DNA of 17,192 nucleotides, from assembly GCA_002342175.1 (NCBI GenBank), contig DDPL01000029.1:9374-26565 (forward strand). The letters run 5' to 3'. Source of the DNA: Legionellales bacterium UBA2469 (lineage in GTDB: Bacteria > Pseudomonadota > Gammaproteobacteria > Legionellales > Legionellaceae). The notes beneath the pieces were generated by a model. It worked only from the letters and a program-made list of their open reading frames with translations, was not told where the DNA came from and searched no databases. Both the position numbers and the translations under genes were made by a program. Positions within the stretch are counted from its first letter, which is position 1; each line of letters begins with the position of its first letter. Positions 7,433 to 15,168 of the stretch are shown piece by piece.

Positions 7433-7843
7433 TTATTTTTGCATTAGGTTTTGAATCTTCATGACCATTGTTTTTAATTTATCAATTTCTTCAGGAATAA
7501 ATTCTTTATAACTAAGGGTTCCAGGATTTAAAGCGACGGTCACGTTTTCGCCAAGCCCTTTTAAAAGTTCAAGTCCTGAAAGTTGAAACGTTCCAATTTT
7601 TTCAAAATCTTCTTTCGCCCAGTCTTTTATAAACGACAATTGGCTGAAAACCGGCAAAAATATATGTTTATCGGTTTCTAGAAATAAAACCCGGGGTTCG
7701 TCATCATCATGATTATCGGGATGCTCAATGGGTAATAGTAATTGGGATTTAAGAAATTGCATATATGCTTGAGTGGCAAGTGACTGTTCACCTTCATGAG
7801 CTAACGCATTTTCAATTGCTTGTTCTAAAGTCAGATTTGACAC
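7433..7843 (-). CDS. SseB-family protein (PF07179-like)
   Basis: This 136-aa protein fits the SseB N-terminal domain family. LEQAIENAL opens the chain and FLKSQLLLPIEHPD sits near 29-42. VLFLETDKHIFLPVFSQLSFI (about 52-72) forms the central strands. The signature VTVALNPGTLSYKEFIPEEI is near 101-120. The E. coli member is linked to serine sensitivity and its molecular role is unclear; this family is not the Salmonella SPI-2 translocon protein of the same name. The start is GTG at 7843, since no upstream in-frame ATG exists and the next internal ATG would cut into the domain. An acidic stretch HPDNHDDDEP lies at about 40-49. It heads a likely two-gene unit with the coiled-coil protein downstream. 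Confidence 0.8.
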   Translation of the reverse strand: MSNLTLEQAIENALAHEGEQSLATQAYMQFLKSQLLLPIEHPDNHDDDEPRVLFLETDKHIFLPVFSQLSFIKDWAKEDFEKIGTFQLSGLELLKGLGENVTVALNPGTLSYKEFIPEEIDKLKTMVMKIQNLMQK

Positions 7844-7917
7844 GATGAGGTTCTCGATTTTTTAAAAGAATGTATTTTATCGAATTCAGGCAACAAGGGG
7901 AAGATTAAAAAAATAGC

Positions 7918-7946
7918 TTGTAAAAAATTAAAGCATTAAATACAAT
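7918..7946 (+). promoter_or_regulatory. Sigma70-type promoter for the 893-aa repeat protein
   Basis: TTGTAA (7918-7923), a 17-nt spacer and TACAAT (7941-7946) match consensus at four and five positions. Transcription would start near 7953, about 28 nt before the ATG. The region 7844-7980 is a divergent intergenic space; on the opposite strand a weaker TTGTTG...TACATT pair might serve the SseB-family gene. Confidence 0.42.
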
Positions 7947-7980
7947 GAGAACATTTTTTATTACATTTAAACAATAAGTT

Positions 7981-10662
7981 ATGAAATTAACAGAAATTAA
8001 GGCCTTGGCGGCAACGATTGAATATGAAGAACAATACGAAGAAATGAATATATCTGATCTTATTTTTAGTGAATATTCTCAAAAATTGAGACGAAAATTT
8101 GATGAATTATTTAGAAAGATGCGTCCCAAAAATTATCTAATACAGCAATTTATAGAGATGTGCAAAGTCAATTGGGACTTGGTGAAGGGGACAGCACTTT
8201 GTTATACTGCCGAACCCAATTGTATCGAAACACGTCTTTTCGTGAAAATGGCAGAATATTTGAGTCAAAATGATAGGGACAAAAAATCTGCATTTGAATA
8301 TTTAATGCCAGGCGTGACCTATGAATTTGCGCGTGATGGTTATCCAGATTTGAGGACAATCGAATTATCAATTGTGTTGCAGACGCATATTTTAGGTGAT
8401 AATGATTTATACCTGGTCCCTATTAAGCTCTTAACCGAAATTAATTTGTCACCGACCCAAGGACGCTTGGATAATCCGTATTTTGACGAAACGCATCATG
8501 CGATGGAGAATTGGAAAATTTCAAAAAATGAAATGGAGCGATTATTTCTCCATTCAAATTTAACCGAGGATCTCAAAAAAGCCAAAGATGCCGTGGAAAA
8601 TATTGCCAATCAGGATACCCATCTGCTTGGCCAGTTAAGATATTTATGTAAAAACTTGCGTTTAGGCTCTATTTTAGGAGAAGGTTCGGAAGAGGATGCG
8701 ACGATTGATGCCTACCAAGCCATGATTCATTTTATGGATTATTTCAATCAATTGTTTTCACGACGCTTGATTAGTCTCTCTTCTTTACCAGCAGATCTGA
8801 GTAAATACAAAGAACAAGTATTGTGGGTTGGTCGTCAGTCGCTTTTTGAAGTGGCTCAGAATGGTGAGCTAAAAGAATTGCCCATTTCAAATATGGATAC
8901 TTTTAAAGCCCGATTGAAGGCCTTGAAACAGGCTAATCCAAGTGAAAAAAGGAATATGCGACTAACCGTTCTGGAATGGGATAGTCTATGCCAAGATATC
9001 ATTGAATACTCTCCCATCGATCCGAGAATATCTCCGGGATTAAAGCATGAAATCTTGTATCTGTTTCGAATGACCAGCAGTCAGGAATTAAACATTGTTT
9101 CACATGAGGACACGGAATCTTGTATTATGAAGCGAAGAGAAGCCTTAGTCGCCTCGGTTCTGATGCAGGAAGACGTTCTTGCTGAAATTCGCCTAGATAA
9201 CGAGATTGCGCATGATGATTTGGAAACGCAACGACAACAATTTTTTCCCAAGCGTGAAGCGATTTTAACTGCCCTAGAAAATGAAGAATACGAAGGGTTA
9301 GATAATTTAAACCATTACTCCGTTTTATTGGAACGTTTAGAACTCGATTATGAAATTTTCATGGTCGAACAATTGAAATTTATTGATGATTTTCCGGTGG
9401 AAGAAATTCGTGAAATATTTGTTGAAAATCCAAAGTTTGTTCATGAAACCACGGCGTTATTTCGTCATATAAATGATTTTGTTTTTCAGCTTTTAACTTG
9501 GCCAGCTGACAAAATTATTTTAATGATAACGTTGCTTAAATCGAAACTACAAAACGAAATGATTAAAAGTCTTGATGATTTGATAAATTTAGTTAAAACG
9601 CTGGACGCAGAATGCTGTGGAGAAGTCATCCGGCTTTTTGCTTTGGATTATATCCAGGACTGGGATGATTTACTCACCATAGGAAGAGGATTAGAGCTGG
9701 CACATTTTCGTTTGGCATGCAGTCAGCTTAAACCGTTTATTATTGCCGGTTTAACAGCGCAACGATTTCATGATTTATCAATAGCTTTAGACAGTGAGGA
9801 AATCATGAATACGTTTCATGAAGTGATATTTGGTGAATTACCGTCTATTGTGCATAATATCGATGACTATTTTTTTGTTAAGGCCTTGCTGAAGGAACAG
9901 CATGATCAGATTTTTTTTGAGCAAATGCACCCACAGATGAAAGCAAAACTCATTTCAGCAAGTGACTATGGCAAATACTTTCAATGTCTCTTTCAACGAC
10001 AAAAATCTGTCGTTTTTCAAGAACTTGTTGAAGATACTCCCAATATTATTCATACCTTGAAAGATTTAAAAGATTTACTCCCGTATTTAGGGCGTACTTT
10101 TTTTAATGAATATTGTTTGGTATTTGGTGAACGAATTGTAAGTTACTTAACGACATCGGCCGACATTTATGAGCTCGTGAGCACATTACAAACTCGTCAA
10201 TGTGAAATGTTTGCACGAATTTTAGAGGAACATTTACATATCACAATTTTAGAATCTCCCTATCATACGAATTTGGCACAGATGGAGGGTTTTTTTCAAA
10301 ATCTTTATGAATTAAAAGCATTTACATTACATGTTGCATCAATATGCTCGCAAAAACATGCCCGCAAACTTACACATTATCTTATTTATAGAGATGAAGA
10401 AGGTTTGCTCATGCATTTACAGCGAATGGTTAACTTTCGACCCAAACAACGCTTCTTTTCTGCAGAACCCGTCATTGAACAATTGTTTTGTGCAATCTCT
10501 CAATTGTCTGAGCATTGGCGACAAGTTTGCTTTAGAACTTTAAAGACAAATGATGCGTGTACGTTACAAGATTTTTCAATCATTATTGCTGGCCGACATG
10601 AGGGGGAACCTGCGACAAAAAAGTTGAAATCCGAAAGGCATCATCTCGGCGCTAATCTTTAA
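7981..10662 (+). CDS. Large helical-repeat protein with basic C-terminal tail
   Basis: This is the largest gene in the window (893 aa) and I do not recognise its family. It appears soluble and almost wholly helical, with no signal peptide or membrane segment. Residues about 528-752 form roughly seven degenerate tandem units of about 33 residues, with the recurrent pattern I-x3-(D)-(D/A)-(L/Y/F)-x2-(L/F)-x3-L; examples are IKSLDDLINLVKTL, IQDWDDLLTIGRGL, IIHTLKDLKDLLPYL and VSYLTTSADIYELVSTL. Such arrays build superhelical protein-binding scaffolds. The last 17 residues include PATKKLKSE (877-885), a short basic cluster like a monopartite nuclear localisation signal. The ATG has only a weak upstream AAG, but a promoter lies 35 nt upstream. 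A host-directed effector is a reasonable guess; a structural scaffold is an alternative. Confidence 0.78.
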   Translation: MKLTEIKALAATIEYEEQYEEMNISDLIFSEYSQKLRRKFDELFRKMRPKNYLIQQFIEMCKVNWDLVKGTALCYTAEPNCIETRLFVKMAEYLSQNDRDKKSAFEYLMPGVTYEFARDGYPDLRTIELSIVLQTHILGDNDLYLVPIKLLTEINLSPTQGRLDNPYFDETHHAMENWKISKNEMERLFLHSNLTEDLKKAKDAVENIANQDTHLLGQLRYLCKNLRLGSILGEGSEEDATIDAYQAMIHFMDYFNQLFSRRLISLSSLPADLSKYKEQVLWVGRQSLFEVAQNGELKELPISNMDTFKARLKALKQANPSEKRNMRLTVLEWDSLCQDIIEYSPIDPRISPGLKHEILYLFRMTSSQELNIVSHEDTESCIMKRREALVASVLMQEDVLAEIRLDNEIAHDDLETQRQQFFPKREAILTALENEEYEGLDNLNHYSVLLERLELDYEIFMVEQLKFIDDFPVEEIREIFVENPKFVHETTALFRHINDFVFQLLTWPADKIILMITLLKSKLQNEMIKSLDDLINLVKTLDAECCGEVIRLFALDYIQDWDDLLTIGRGLELAHFRLACSQLKPFIIAGLTAQRFHDLSIALDSEEIMNTFHEVIFGELPSIVHNIDDYFFVKALLKEQHDQIFFEQMHPQMKAKLISASDYGKYFQCLFQRQKSVVFQELVEDTPNIIHTLKDLKDLLPYLGRTFFNEYCLVFGERIVSYLTTSADIYELVSTLQTRQCEMFARILEEHLHITILESPYHTNLAQMEGFFQNLYELKAFTLHVASICSQKHARKLTHYLIYRDEEGLLMHLQRMVNFRPKQRFFSAEPVIEQLFCAISQLSEHWRQVCFRTLKTNDACTLQDFSIIIAGRHEGEPATKKLKSERHHLGANL

Positions 10663-10731
10663 AAAAATACTTTAATGCAAAGGCGGATTAAGTTATCTTA
10701 TTTCCAATTGTTGAAGAGGTGATGAATATTG

Positions 10732-11985
10732 ATGGGTAATAAAAAAAACTTAACGAGGGCATGGATTGTATGGGGATTAGCAGCTGCCTATTATTTTTCT
10801 GACTATATGGCACGTGTTGCCCCCGGTGTGATGCATAAAAGTTTACAGTCAGCTTTTGGTATAAGTGAAGCAGGCTTTGGTTTGCTCACTTATTCCTTCT
10901 ATATTCCATATATTGCCATGCAAATTCCTGTCGGATTGCTGATTGATCGTATTAGCGTGCGTCAGTTGCTGACGCTCATGTCGCTATTAACCGCTATTGG
11001 TTGTGTCATTTTTGGTTTGGCTGATGGTTTGTGGATGGCATGTTTCGGGCGGATGTTAATCGGTTTTAGTGCGGCTTTTGCATTTATTTCAGCATTGCGG
11101 CTAGCGACCGCGTGGTTTCCACCAGCCATGTTGGGGTTGTTGGCAGGTTTAACACAAGCTCTTGGTATGCTTGGTGCTGCCGCAGGGGAAGCGCCCATTT
11201 CTTTTCTCGTGAATCAAGTCGGTTGGCGACAAGGGATGTATTGGGTTGCGGGCCTTTTTATTTTGTTGGCCATTTTTTTGTTTCGGTTTATTCAAGATCA
11301 TGACAGCATGGCAACCATTAAACGAGAAAAAAACCAGATTAGCATGTTTCAATCCTTGGTGACGGTCTTAAAACATCGCCAATTGTGGTTAAATGCATTA
11401 TATGCCGGATGTTTATTTGGACCTACGGCAGTCGTCGGTGAGTCTTATGGGCCTGCTTTTTTACAATTTGGTTGGGGCTTATCTGCGCATCAAGCGGCCA
11501 GTGCCATCGGATTTATTTTTGTGGGTTGGGGATTTGGCGGTCCTTTGCTTGGTGCGTTGTCAGATCATTTGGGTCAACGTAAACCCTTAATGATTTTTTC
11601 AGCACTTTGTACGTTTGCGCTGACATGTGTGATGATTTATTTAAAAATTCCGGGGGTGTTGACCTTATATGCAACATTTTTCTTGTTTGGTTTAACCAAT
11701 AGTGGCGTCGGATTGGCATATGCCGTTTCCACTGAACTTGCCCCTCTTGCATCCATTGGTACAGCAATTGCGTTTACGAACATGGCCTCCATTTTTGTTG
11801 GAGCCTCATTACAACCATTGGTTGGCCATTGTATTGATAAAATTGCAGGTTCTCGATCGTTTGATGTTTCATCCTTAACATTAAGTGATTTTCAGGGCCC
11901 ATTGGCATTATTAATCATTTGTTCTGGAGTGGCTTTGGTGTTATCTTTAATAATCAAAGAAACAAATTGCAAAAAACAACATTAA
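10732..11985 (+). CDS. Major facilitator superfamily transporter
   Basis: This 417-aa integral membrane protein shows about 12 hydrophobic segments in two halves split by a charged loop near residue 200 (QDHDSMATIKREKN). MFS motif A is seen as GLLIDRISVRQ after helix 2 (about 68-78), and a second copy as GPLLGALSDHLGQRKP in the C-terminal half. It begins with a cytoplasmic basic tail (NKKNLTR). ATG 10732 is chosen; TTG 10729 is in frame and slightly better spaced from the AGAGGTGA site (10715-10722), so the true start could be one codon earlier. Substrate cannot be predicted. It lies 69 nt after the repeat protein with no hairpin and 31 nt before the DUF945 gene, so it may head a unit running to fis. 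Confidence 0.92.
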   Translation: MGNKKNLTRAWIVWGLAAAYYFSDYMARVAPGVMHKSLQSAFGISEAGFGLLTYSFYIPYIAMQIPVGLLIDRISVRQLLTLMSLLTAIGCVIFGLADGLWMACFGRMLIGFSAAFAFISALRLATAWFPPAMLGLLAGLTQALGMLGAAAGEAPISFLVNQVGWRQGMYWVAGLFILLAIFLFRFIQDHDSMATIKREKNQISMFQSLVTVLKHRQLWLNALYAGCLFGPTAVVGESYGPAFLQFGWGLSAHQAASAIGFIFVGWGFGGPLLGALSDHLGQRKPLMIFSALCTFALTCVMIYLKIPGVLTLYATFFLFGLTNSGVGLAYAVSTELAPLASIGTAIAFTNMASIFVGASLQPLVGHCIDKIAGSRSFDVSSLTLSDFQGPLALLIICSGVALVLSLIIKETNCKKQH

Positions 11986-12016
11986 TCGCGTTGAATTAAA
12001 AATAATGGGTGGACGC

Positions 12017-13435
12017 ATGAAAAAATTGGTTGCTGTGATGGGGGCACTTGCTGTCGTTGGACTTGGCTCTTATCCTTTATTTGGAATACTTATTGAAAAG
12101 GAATTGCGGCAACAAATTCAATCAGCACATACCCAATACGGCATGTCGTTAACTTTAAAAGATTTTCAAAGGCATTGGTTTTATTCCCAAGCAAAAGTAG
12201 TTTGGGACTGGCATATTCCTGCTCATCTATCACAAAATCATTTGGGCCAGACCATTACAGTATCGCCTAAAAATTTTCATAAAGAATTTAATATTGATAT
12301 TCAACACGGACCATTGGTTTTGAAGCCCGAGACATTTGTCGGTGTTGGTTTTGCTAAAACGACAGTCGACTGGCCTTTTATCAATCAAACTTCAGTCGAA
12401 GATCAATATGATAAATCATCGGTCTTTCCAAAAGTGACCATGTCATTGGCGACGAATTTTTTGTTGAAAACCCGGTGGAAAACCAATATATCCGATTTTA
12501 AACTGATTTCTAAAGACACATCTCAACAATTGTTATGGAATGGCATGGTTTTCGAAAATCTAATTGATGCCAAGGGTCAACACATACAAGGTGATGCGAA
12601 TTTAGATGGTTTTGATTTGATCAAACCTGATATTCAAGTTAATGTGAAAAATGTGGAATCGGACTATGATTTTACCAAAGATAAAGTCGGTCTTTATGTT
12701 GGGCATGCTCAATTTGATATGCATCAATTGCGAATGGTCGACAAAAATCAACAAGAAATTCAATTTCAAGATTTAACCGTTTCAACACAAACAGACATCC
12801 AAAAAGAAGATTTTACAACACAGCTTATGGCTCATTTTGATAAAATGATGCTAAACAAATTGGATGTAGGGCCATTTGATTTAGATTTGAAAGTCGAAAA
12901 AGTCAATGCGCAGGTCCTAAGCCGTATTCATCAATTGTTTCAACAAGAACAAAACGCTTCCCCCAGTTTTAGACAAAAAAATATTTGGTCTATGATGTCG
13001 AACATTCCAGACTTATTAAAATATGGTATGGTCATTCATTTGAATAAGTTTCATGTTGTTTTGCCTGAGGGCATGTTTGAAACACAAGGAACTTTAGATT
13101 TACCCCTAGATGAATCTGGTGCGTTGAATATTCAACGCTTACAAACATTAAAAGGAAATTTCGATTTTAAAGTTGGGCAGGATTTATTAAAAAAATGGTT
13201 AATTGATTTGGTGCAAAGACAAATGGAACATGATCAATTGTCTTTCAGTCAAGCTGCATCGAGTGCAGATATTAAAAATGCTGCAACGTCTCGTATCAGT
13301 GAAAAACTGGCTGTTTGGGTACAGTCTGGTGTCTTAAAAGCGCAATCTTCTGATTATATCGTCAATATCCAGTTTCATGACGGACAGTTATTGGTCAATA
13401 ATTTGCCATTTGATCCTGCATGGTTAATGATTTAG
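12017..13435 (+). CDS. DUF945 (YdgA-like) envelope protein
   Basis: This 472-aa protein has a short basic N-terminus and one hydrophobic helix (KKLVAVMGALAVVGLGSYPL at 2-21) that acts as a membrane anchor or uncleaved signal. A long, mostly beta-rich periplasmic part follows. The size, the N-terminal helix followed by GILIEKELRQQIQ, and segments such as FNIDIQHGPLVLKP and the late LKGNFDFKVGQDLLKKWL match the DUF945/YdgA family. Function in the family is poorly defined; it is an inner-membrane-anchored protein with AsmA-like features. ATG 12017 is preferred over ATG 12005, because GGGTGGA precedes it closely and it gives a standard anchor sequence. It is 31 nt downstream of the transporter and 37 nt upstream of fis. 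Confidence 0.82.
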   Translation: MKKLVAVMGALAVVGLGSYPLFGILIEKELRQQIQSAHTQYGMSLTLKDFQRHWFYSQAKVVWDWHIPAHLSQNHLGQTITVSPKNFHKEFNIDIQHGPLVLKPETFVGVGFAKTTVDWPFINQTSVEDQYDKSSVFPKVTMSLATNFLLKTRWKTNISDFKLISKDTSQQLLWNGMVFENLIDAKGQHIQGDANLDGFDLIKPDIQVNVKNVESDYDFTKDKVGLYVGHAQFDMHQLRMVDKNQQEIQFQDLTVSTQTDIQKEDFTTQLMAHFDKMMLNKLDVGPFDLDLKVEKVNAQVLSRIHQLFQQEQNASPSFRQKNIWSMMSNIPDLLKYGMVIHLNKFHVVLPEGMFETQGTLDLPLDESGALNIQRLQTLKGNFDFKVGQDLLKKWLIDLVQRQMEHDQLSFSQAASSADIKNAATSRISEKLAVWVQSGVLKAQSSDYIVNIQFHDGQLLVNNLPFDPAWLMI

Positions 13436-13472
13436 AAGGTTGTAAGATTTTTTTAGTTAAGGAGTGAATAAA

Positions 13473-13757
13473 ATGTCAAATGCTTTAAACAAGAGTATTG
13501 AAGAATCTACTGCATCTTTAGCCACCAGTGTGATGCAATGTGTTCAACGATACTTTGCGGAATTAAAAGGTGCTGATCCAGTTGATTTATATCAATTCGT
13601 ATTAGAAGAAGTTGAGACACCATTATTTCGTGCGGTGATGGAACATTGTAAATACAATCAATCCCGTGCTGCTTTAATGTTAGGTGTCAGCCGTGGAACT
13701 TTACGCACTAAATTACGTCATTATTTTGATGATAAATATGTCGGTACACGTGACTAA
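13473..13757 (+). CDS. fis: Fis nucleoid-associated DNA-binding protein
   Basis: Fis is a homodimeric DNA-bending protein that shapes the nucleoid and activates stable-RNA promoters. The product has 94 aa (E. coli 98). DLYQFVLEEVETPLFRAVME (about 36-55) is the dimerisation helix region. YNQSRAALMLGVSRGTLRTKLRHY (about 61-84) is the HTH_8 domain and matches the classic [20 protein letters not shown]. The C-terminus is about six residues longer than in E. coli. ATG 13473 is chosen because AAGGAG (13459-13464) sits 8 nt upstream; a GTG three codons earlier overlaps that site. The gene is not preceded by dusB, its usual partner in enteric bacteria, but by a DUF945 gene. Confidence 0.95.
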   Translation: MSNALNKSIEESTASLATSVMQCVQRYFAELKGADPVDLYQFVLEEVETPLFRAVMEHCKYNQSRAALMLGVSRGTLRTKLRHYFDDKYVGTRD

Positions 13758-13799
13758 ACTTTATTGTTAGCGCCAACCTCGCAGGGAATGGATACATGT

Positions 13800-13859
13800 T
13801 AAAAAATACAAAAAAAGATAAAAAATACTGTTGACAAACTGGGTAACAAAATGCAAAAT
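13800..13859 (+). promoter_or_regulatory. Strong tRNA promoter with A-rich upstream element
   Basis: A perfect TTGACA (13831-13836) is followed by a 17-nt spacer and CAAAAT (13854-13859). Immediately upstream, 13800-13828 is almost pure A with a few T/C/G bases, like an UP element for the RNA polymerase alpha subunit. A C-rich stretch (GCCCAC) follows the -10, as in stringently controlled stable-RNA promoters. The start would be near 13866, about 40 nt before the tRNA. Confidence 0.7.
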
Positions 13860-13864
13860 AGCCC

Positions 13865-13895
13865 ACGTTGACGCGATAAAGAAAACAGTCAACGT
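13865..13895 (+). other. Inverted repeat in the tRNA-Gln leader
   Basis: ACGTTGAC (13865-13872) and GTCAACGT (13888-13895) are perfect 8-bp arms around a 15-nt loop. The left arm begins at the predicted transcription start, so the primary transcript would start with a hairpin that is removed with the leader by RNase P. Confidence 0.5.
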
Positions 13896-13906
13896 CCCGC
13901 AGTAAT

Positions 13907-13981
13907 TGGGGTGTCGCCAAGCGGTAAGGCACAGGGTTTTGATCCCTGCATACCTAGGTTCGAATCCTAGCACCCCAGCCA
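13907..13981 (+). tRNA. tRNA-Gln (anticodon UUG)
   Basis: The 75-nt cloverleaf has acceptor arms TGGGGTG and CACCCCA, and the anticodon stem CAGGG/CCCTG around the loop TTTTGAT, placing TTG at positions 34-36. The T-arm CTAGG-TTCGAAT-CCTAG and an encoded CCA at 13979-13981 are present. The sequence is very close to E. coli tRNA-Gln. It is followed 40 nt later by prs with no terminator between, a common gammaproteobacterial arrangement. Confidence 0.97.
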
Positions 13982-14021
13982 TTCAAAAAAATAATAATTT
14001 ACTTTTATATAGGCAAAAATC

Positions 14022-14972
14022 ATGTCGATGATGTTATTTTCAGGAAATTCTTCGCCCGATCTAGCAGAGAAAATTGCAAGATATTTAAAATTACCGCTAG
14101 GGAAAGCAAAGGTTGGAACATTCAGCGATGGTGAAACCAATGTTGAAATTCTTGAAAATGTTCGAGGAAAAGATGTTTTTGTAATTCAATCCACATGTGC
14201 GCCAGCAAATGATCACTTGATGGAATTGATTACTATGGCAGATGCTCTAAGAAGAGCTTCTGCTGGTAGAATTACTGCAGTTGTACCTTATTTTGGGTAT
14301 GCTAGACAAGATAGACGAGTACGTTCTGCTCGAGTGCCGATTACAGCTAAAATCGTGGCAGATATGATGACTTCTGTCGGAATTAATCGCGTACTCACCG
14401 TCGATTTACATGCAGATCAAATTCAAGGTTTCTTCTACATGCCCGTGGATAATGTGTACACCACGACCATCATGCGAGATGACATGATTGCGCATATCAA
14501 ACCCAATACCATCGTTGTTTCTCCCGATGTTGGCGGGGTTGTACGTGCAAGAGCAATGTCCAAAGAATTGCAACATTCTGAAATGGCAATCATTGATAAA
14601 CGACGTAGTGGACCCAACAAATCAGAAGTGATGCATATTATTGGAGAACCTGCAAATCGTCATTGTTTAATTATTGATGATATCGTCGATACTGCAGGTA
14701 CATTATGCAGCGCCGCTCGAGAATTAAAATTAAAAGGTGCATTAAGTGTTAGCGCTTATGTCACGCATGCCGTATTATCTGGAAATGCAATTAAAACGAT
14801 TACAGATTCTGAATTGGATCAAATGATTGTGACTGATACCATTCCATTATCAAAAGCAGGAGCAGAATGTCCTAAGATTCGTGTCGTCAGCATTCATGAA
14901 ATGCTTGCAAAGGCAATTAAACGAATTAACGACGAAGAATCCATTAGTTCATTGTTTAACGAGCACCATTAA
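14022..14972 (+). CDS. prs: Ribose-phosphate pyrophosphokinase (PRPP synthetase)
   Basis: Prs makes PRPP from ribose 5-phosphate and ATP in the cytosol, feeding purine, pyrimidine, histidine, tryptophan and NAD synthesis. The 316-aa product matches the family length of about 315. The ATP-binding loop [14 protein letters not shown] is at 90-103. The signature [11 protein letters not shown] is at 128-138, with the metal-binding His at 130. KRR is at 193-195, and the ribose-phosphate loop [12 protein letters not shown] is at 217-228. The chain ends [12 protein letters not shown], as in enteric Prs. ATG 14022 has a weak AGG 8 nt upstream; ATG 14028 is an in-frame alternative. It is probably partly transcribed from the tRNA promoter. 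Downstream, where rplY and pth often follow, lies an insertion sequence. Confidence 0.98.
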   Translation: MSMMLFSGNSSPDLAEKIARYLKLPLGKAKVGTFSDGETNVEILENVRGKDVFVIQSTCAPANDHLMELITMADALRRASAGRITAVVPYFGYARQDRRVRSARVPITAKIVADMMTSVGINRVLTVDLHADQIQGFFYMPVDNVYTTTIMRDDMIAHIKPNTIVVSPDVGGVVRARAMSKELQHSEMAIIDKRRSGPNKSEVMHIIGEPANRHCLIIDDIVDTAGTLCSAARELKLKGALSVSAYVTHAVLSGNAIKTITDSELDQMIVTDTIPLSKAGAECPKIRVVSIHEMLAKAIKRINDEESISSLFNEHH

Positions 14973-14973
14973 A

Positions 14974-15000
14974 TTAAATGGGGCTGAATGCCCCATTTAA
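14974..15000 (+). terminator. Terminator hairpin after prs
   Basis: A perfect 11-bp stem, TTAAATGGGGC (14974-14984) with GCCCCATTTAA (14990-15000), encloses the loop TGAAT directly after the prs stop codon. The descending arm ends in ATTTAAAT rather than a full T run, and the AT-rich flanks are symmetric, so it could work in both directions. Confidence 0.7.
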
Positions 15001-15063
15001 ATAGAGTAATAATGAAATCAAGTTGTTTTATTCTATTTGTTTTACCGGAAATGCGGCGAAAAG

Positions 15064-15085
15064 CCCCTGGATTTATCCATGGGGA
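15064..15085 (+). repeat. Left-end imperfect hairpin of the insertion sequence
   Basis: CCCCTGGAT and ATCCATGGGG pair as a 9-bp stem with a TT loop and a single unpaired T in the descending arm. A bulged T in the stem is a known recognition feature for IS608 TnpA. AAAG (15060-15063) lies directly 5' of the stem. The same 22 nt recur at 17164-17185. Confidence 0.8.
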
Positions 15086-15101
15086 TGAAAGCCGTGGGTT
15101 T

Positions 15102-15130
15102 TTGGTTATTTAACTGTACGCGTGTATAAT
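15102..15130 (+). promoter_or_regulatory. Likely tnpA promoter
   Basis: TTGGTT (15102-15107), a 17-nt spacer and a perfect TATAAT (15125-15130) lie between the left hairpin and the tnpA ATG. Transcription would start near 15137. The -35 is weak. Confidence 0.4.
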
Positions 15131-15168
15131 GATTTAAATAAAATGAGTTTCTATGGTTCTGTTATTTA

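Noticed and set aside
11513..11767. Minus-strand open frame of 84 codons inside the MFS gene
   Set aside because: It is antisense to transmembrane helices with clear MFS motifs and its translation has no recognisable features.
13868..13873. Second TTGAC-type -35 box upstream of the tRNA
   Set aside because: It forms part of the leader inverted repeat and no acceptable -10 lies 16-18 nt downstream.
13708..13982. Two minus-strand open frames across the tRNA-Gln region
   Set aside because: They run antisense through the tRNA, its promoter and the end of fis. One of them includes a translated tRNA complement (GFEPRYAGI), a common artefact.
13982..14010. Possible separate prs promoter (TTCAAA...TTATAT)
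   Set aside because: The -10 would place the start only about 5 nt before the ATG, leaving no room for a ribosome site.
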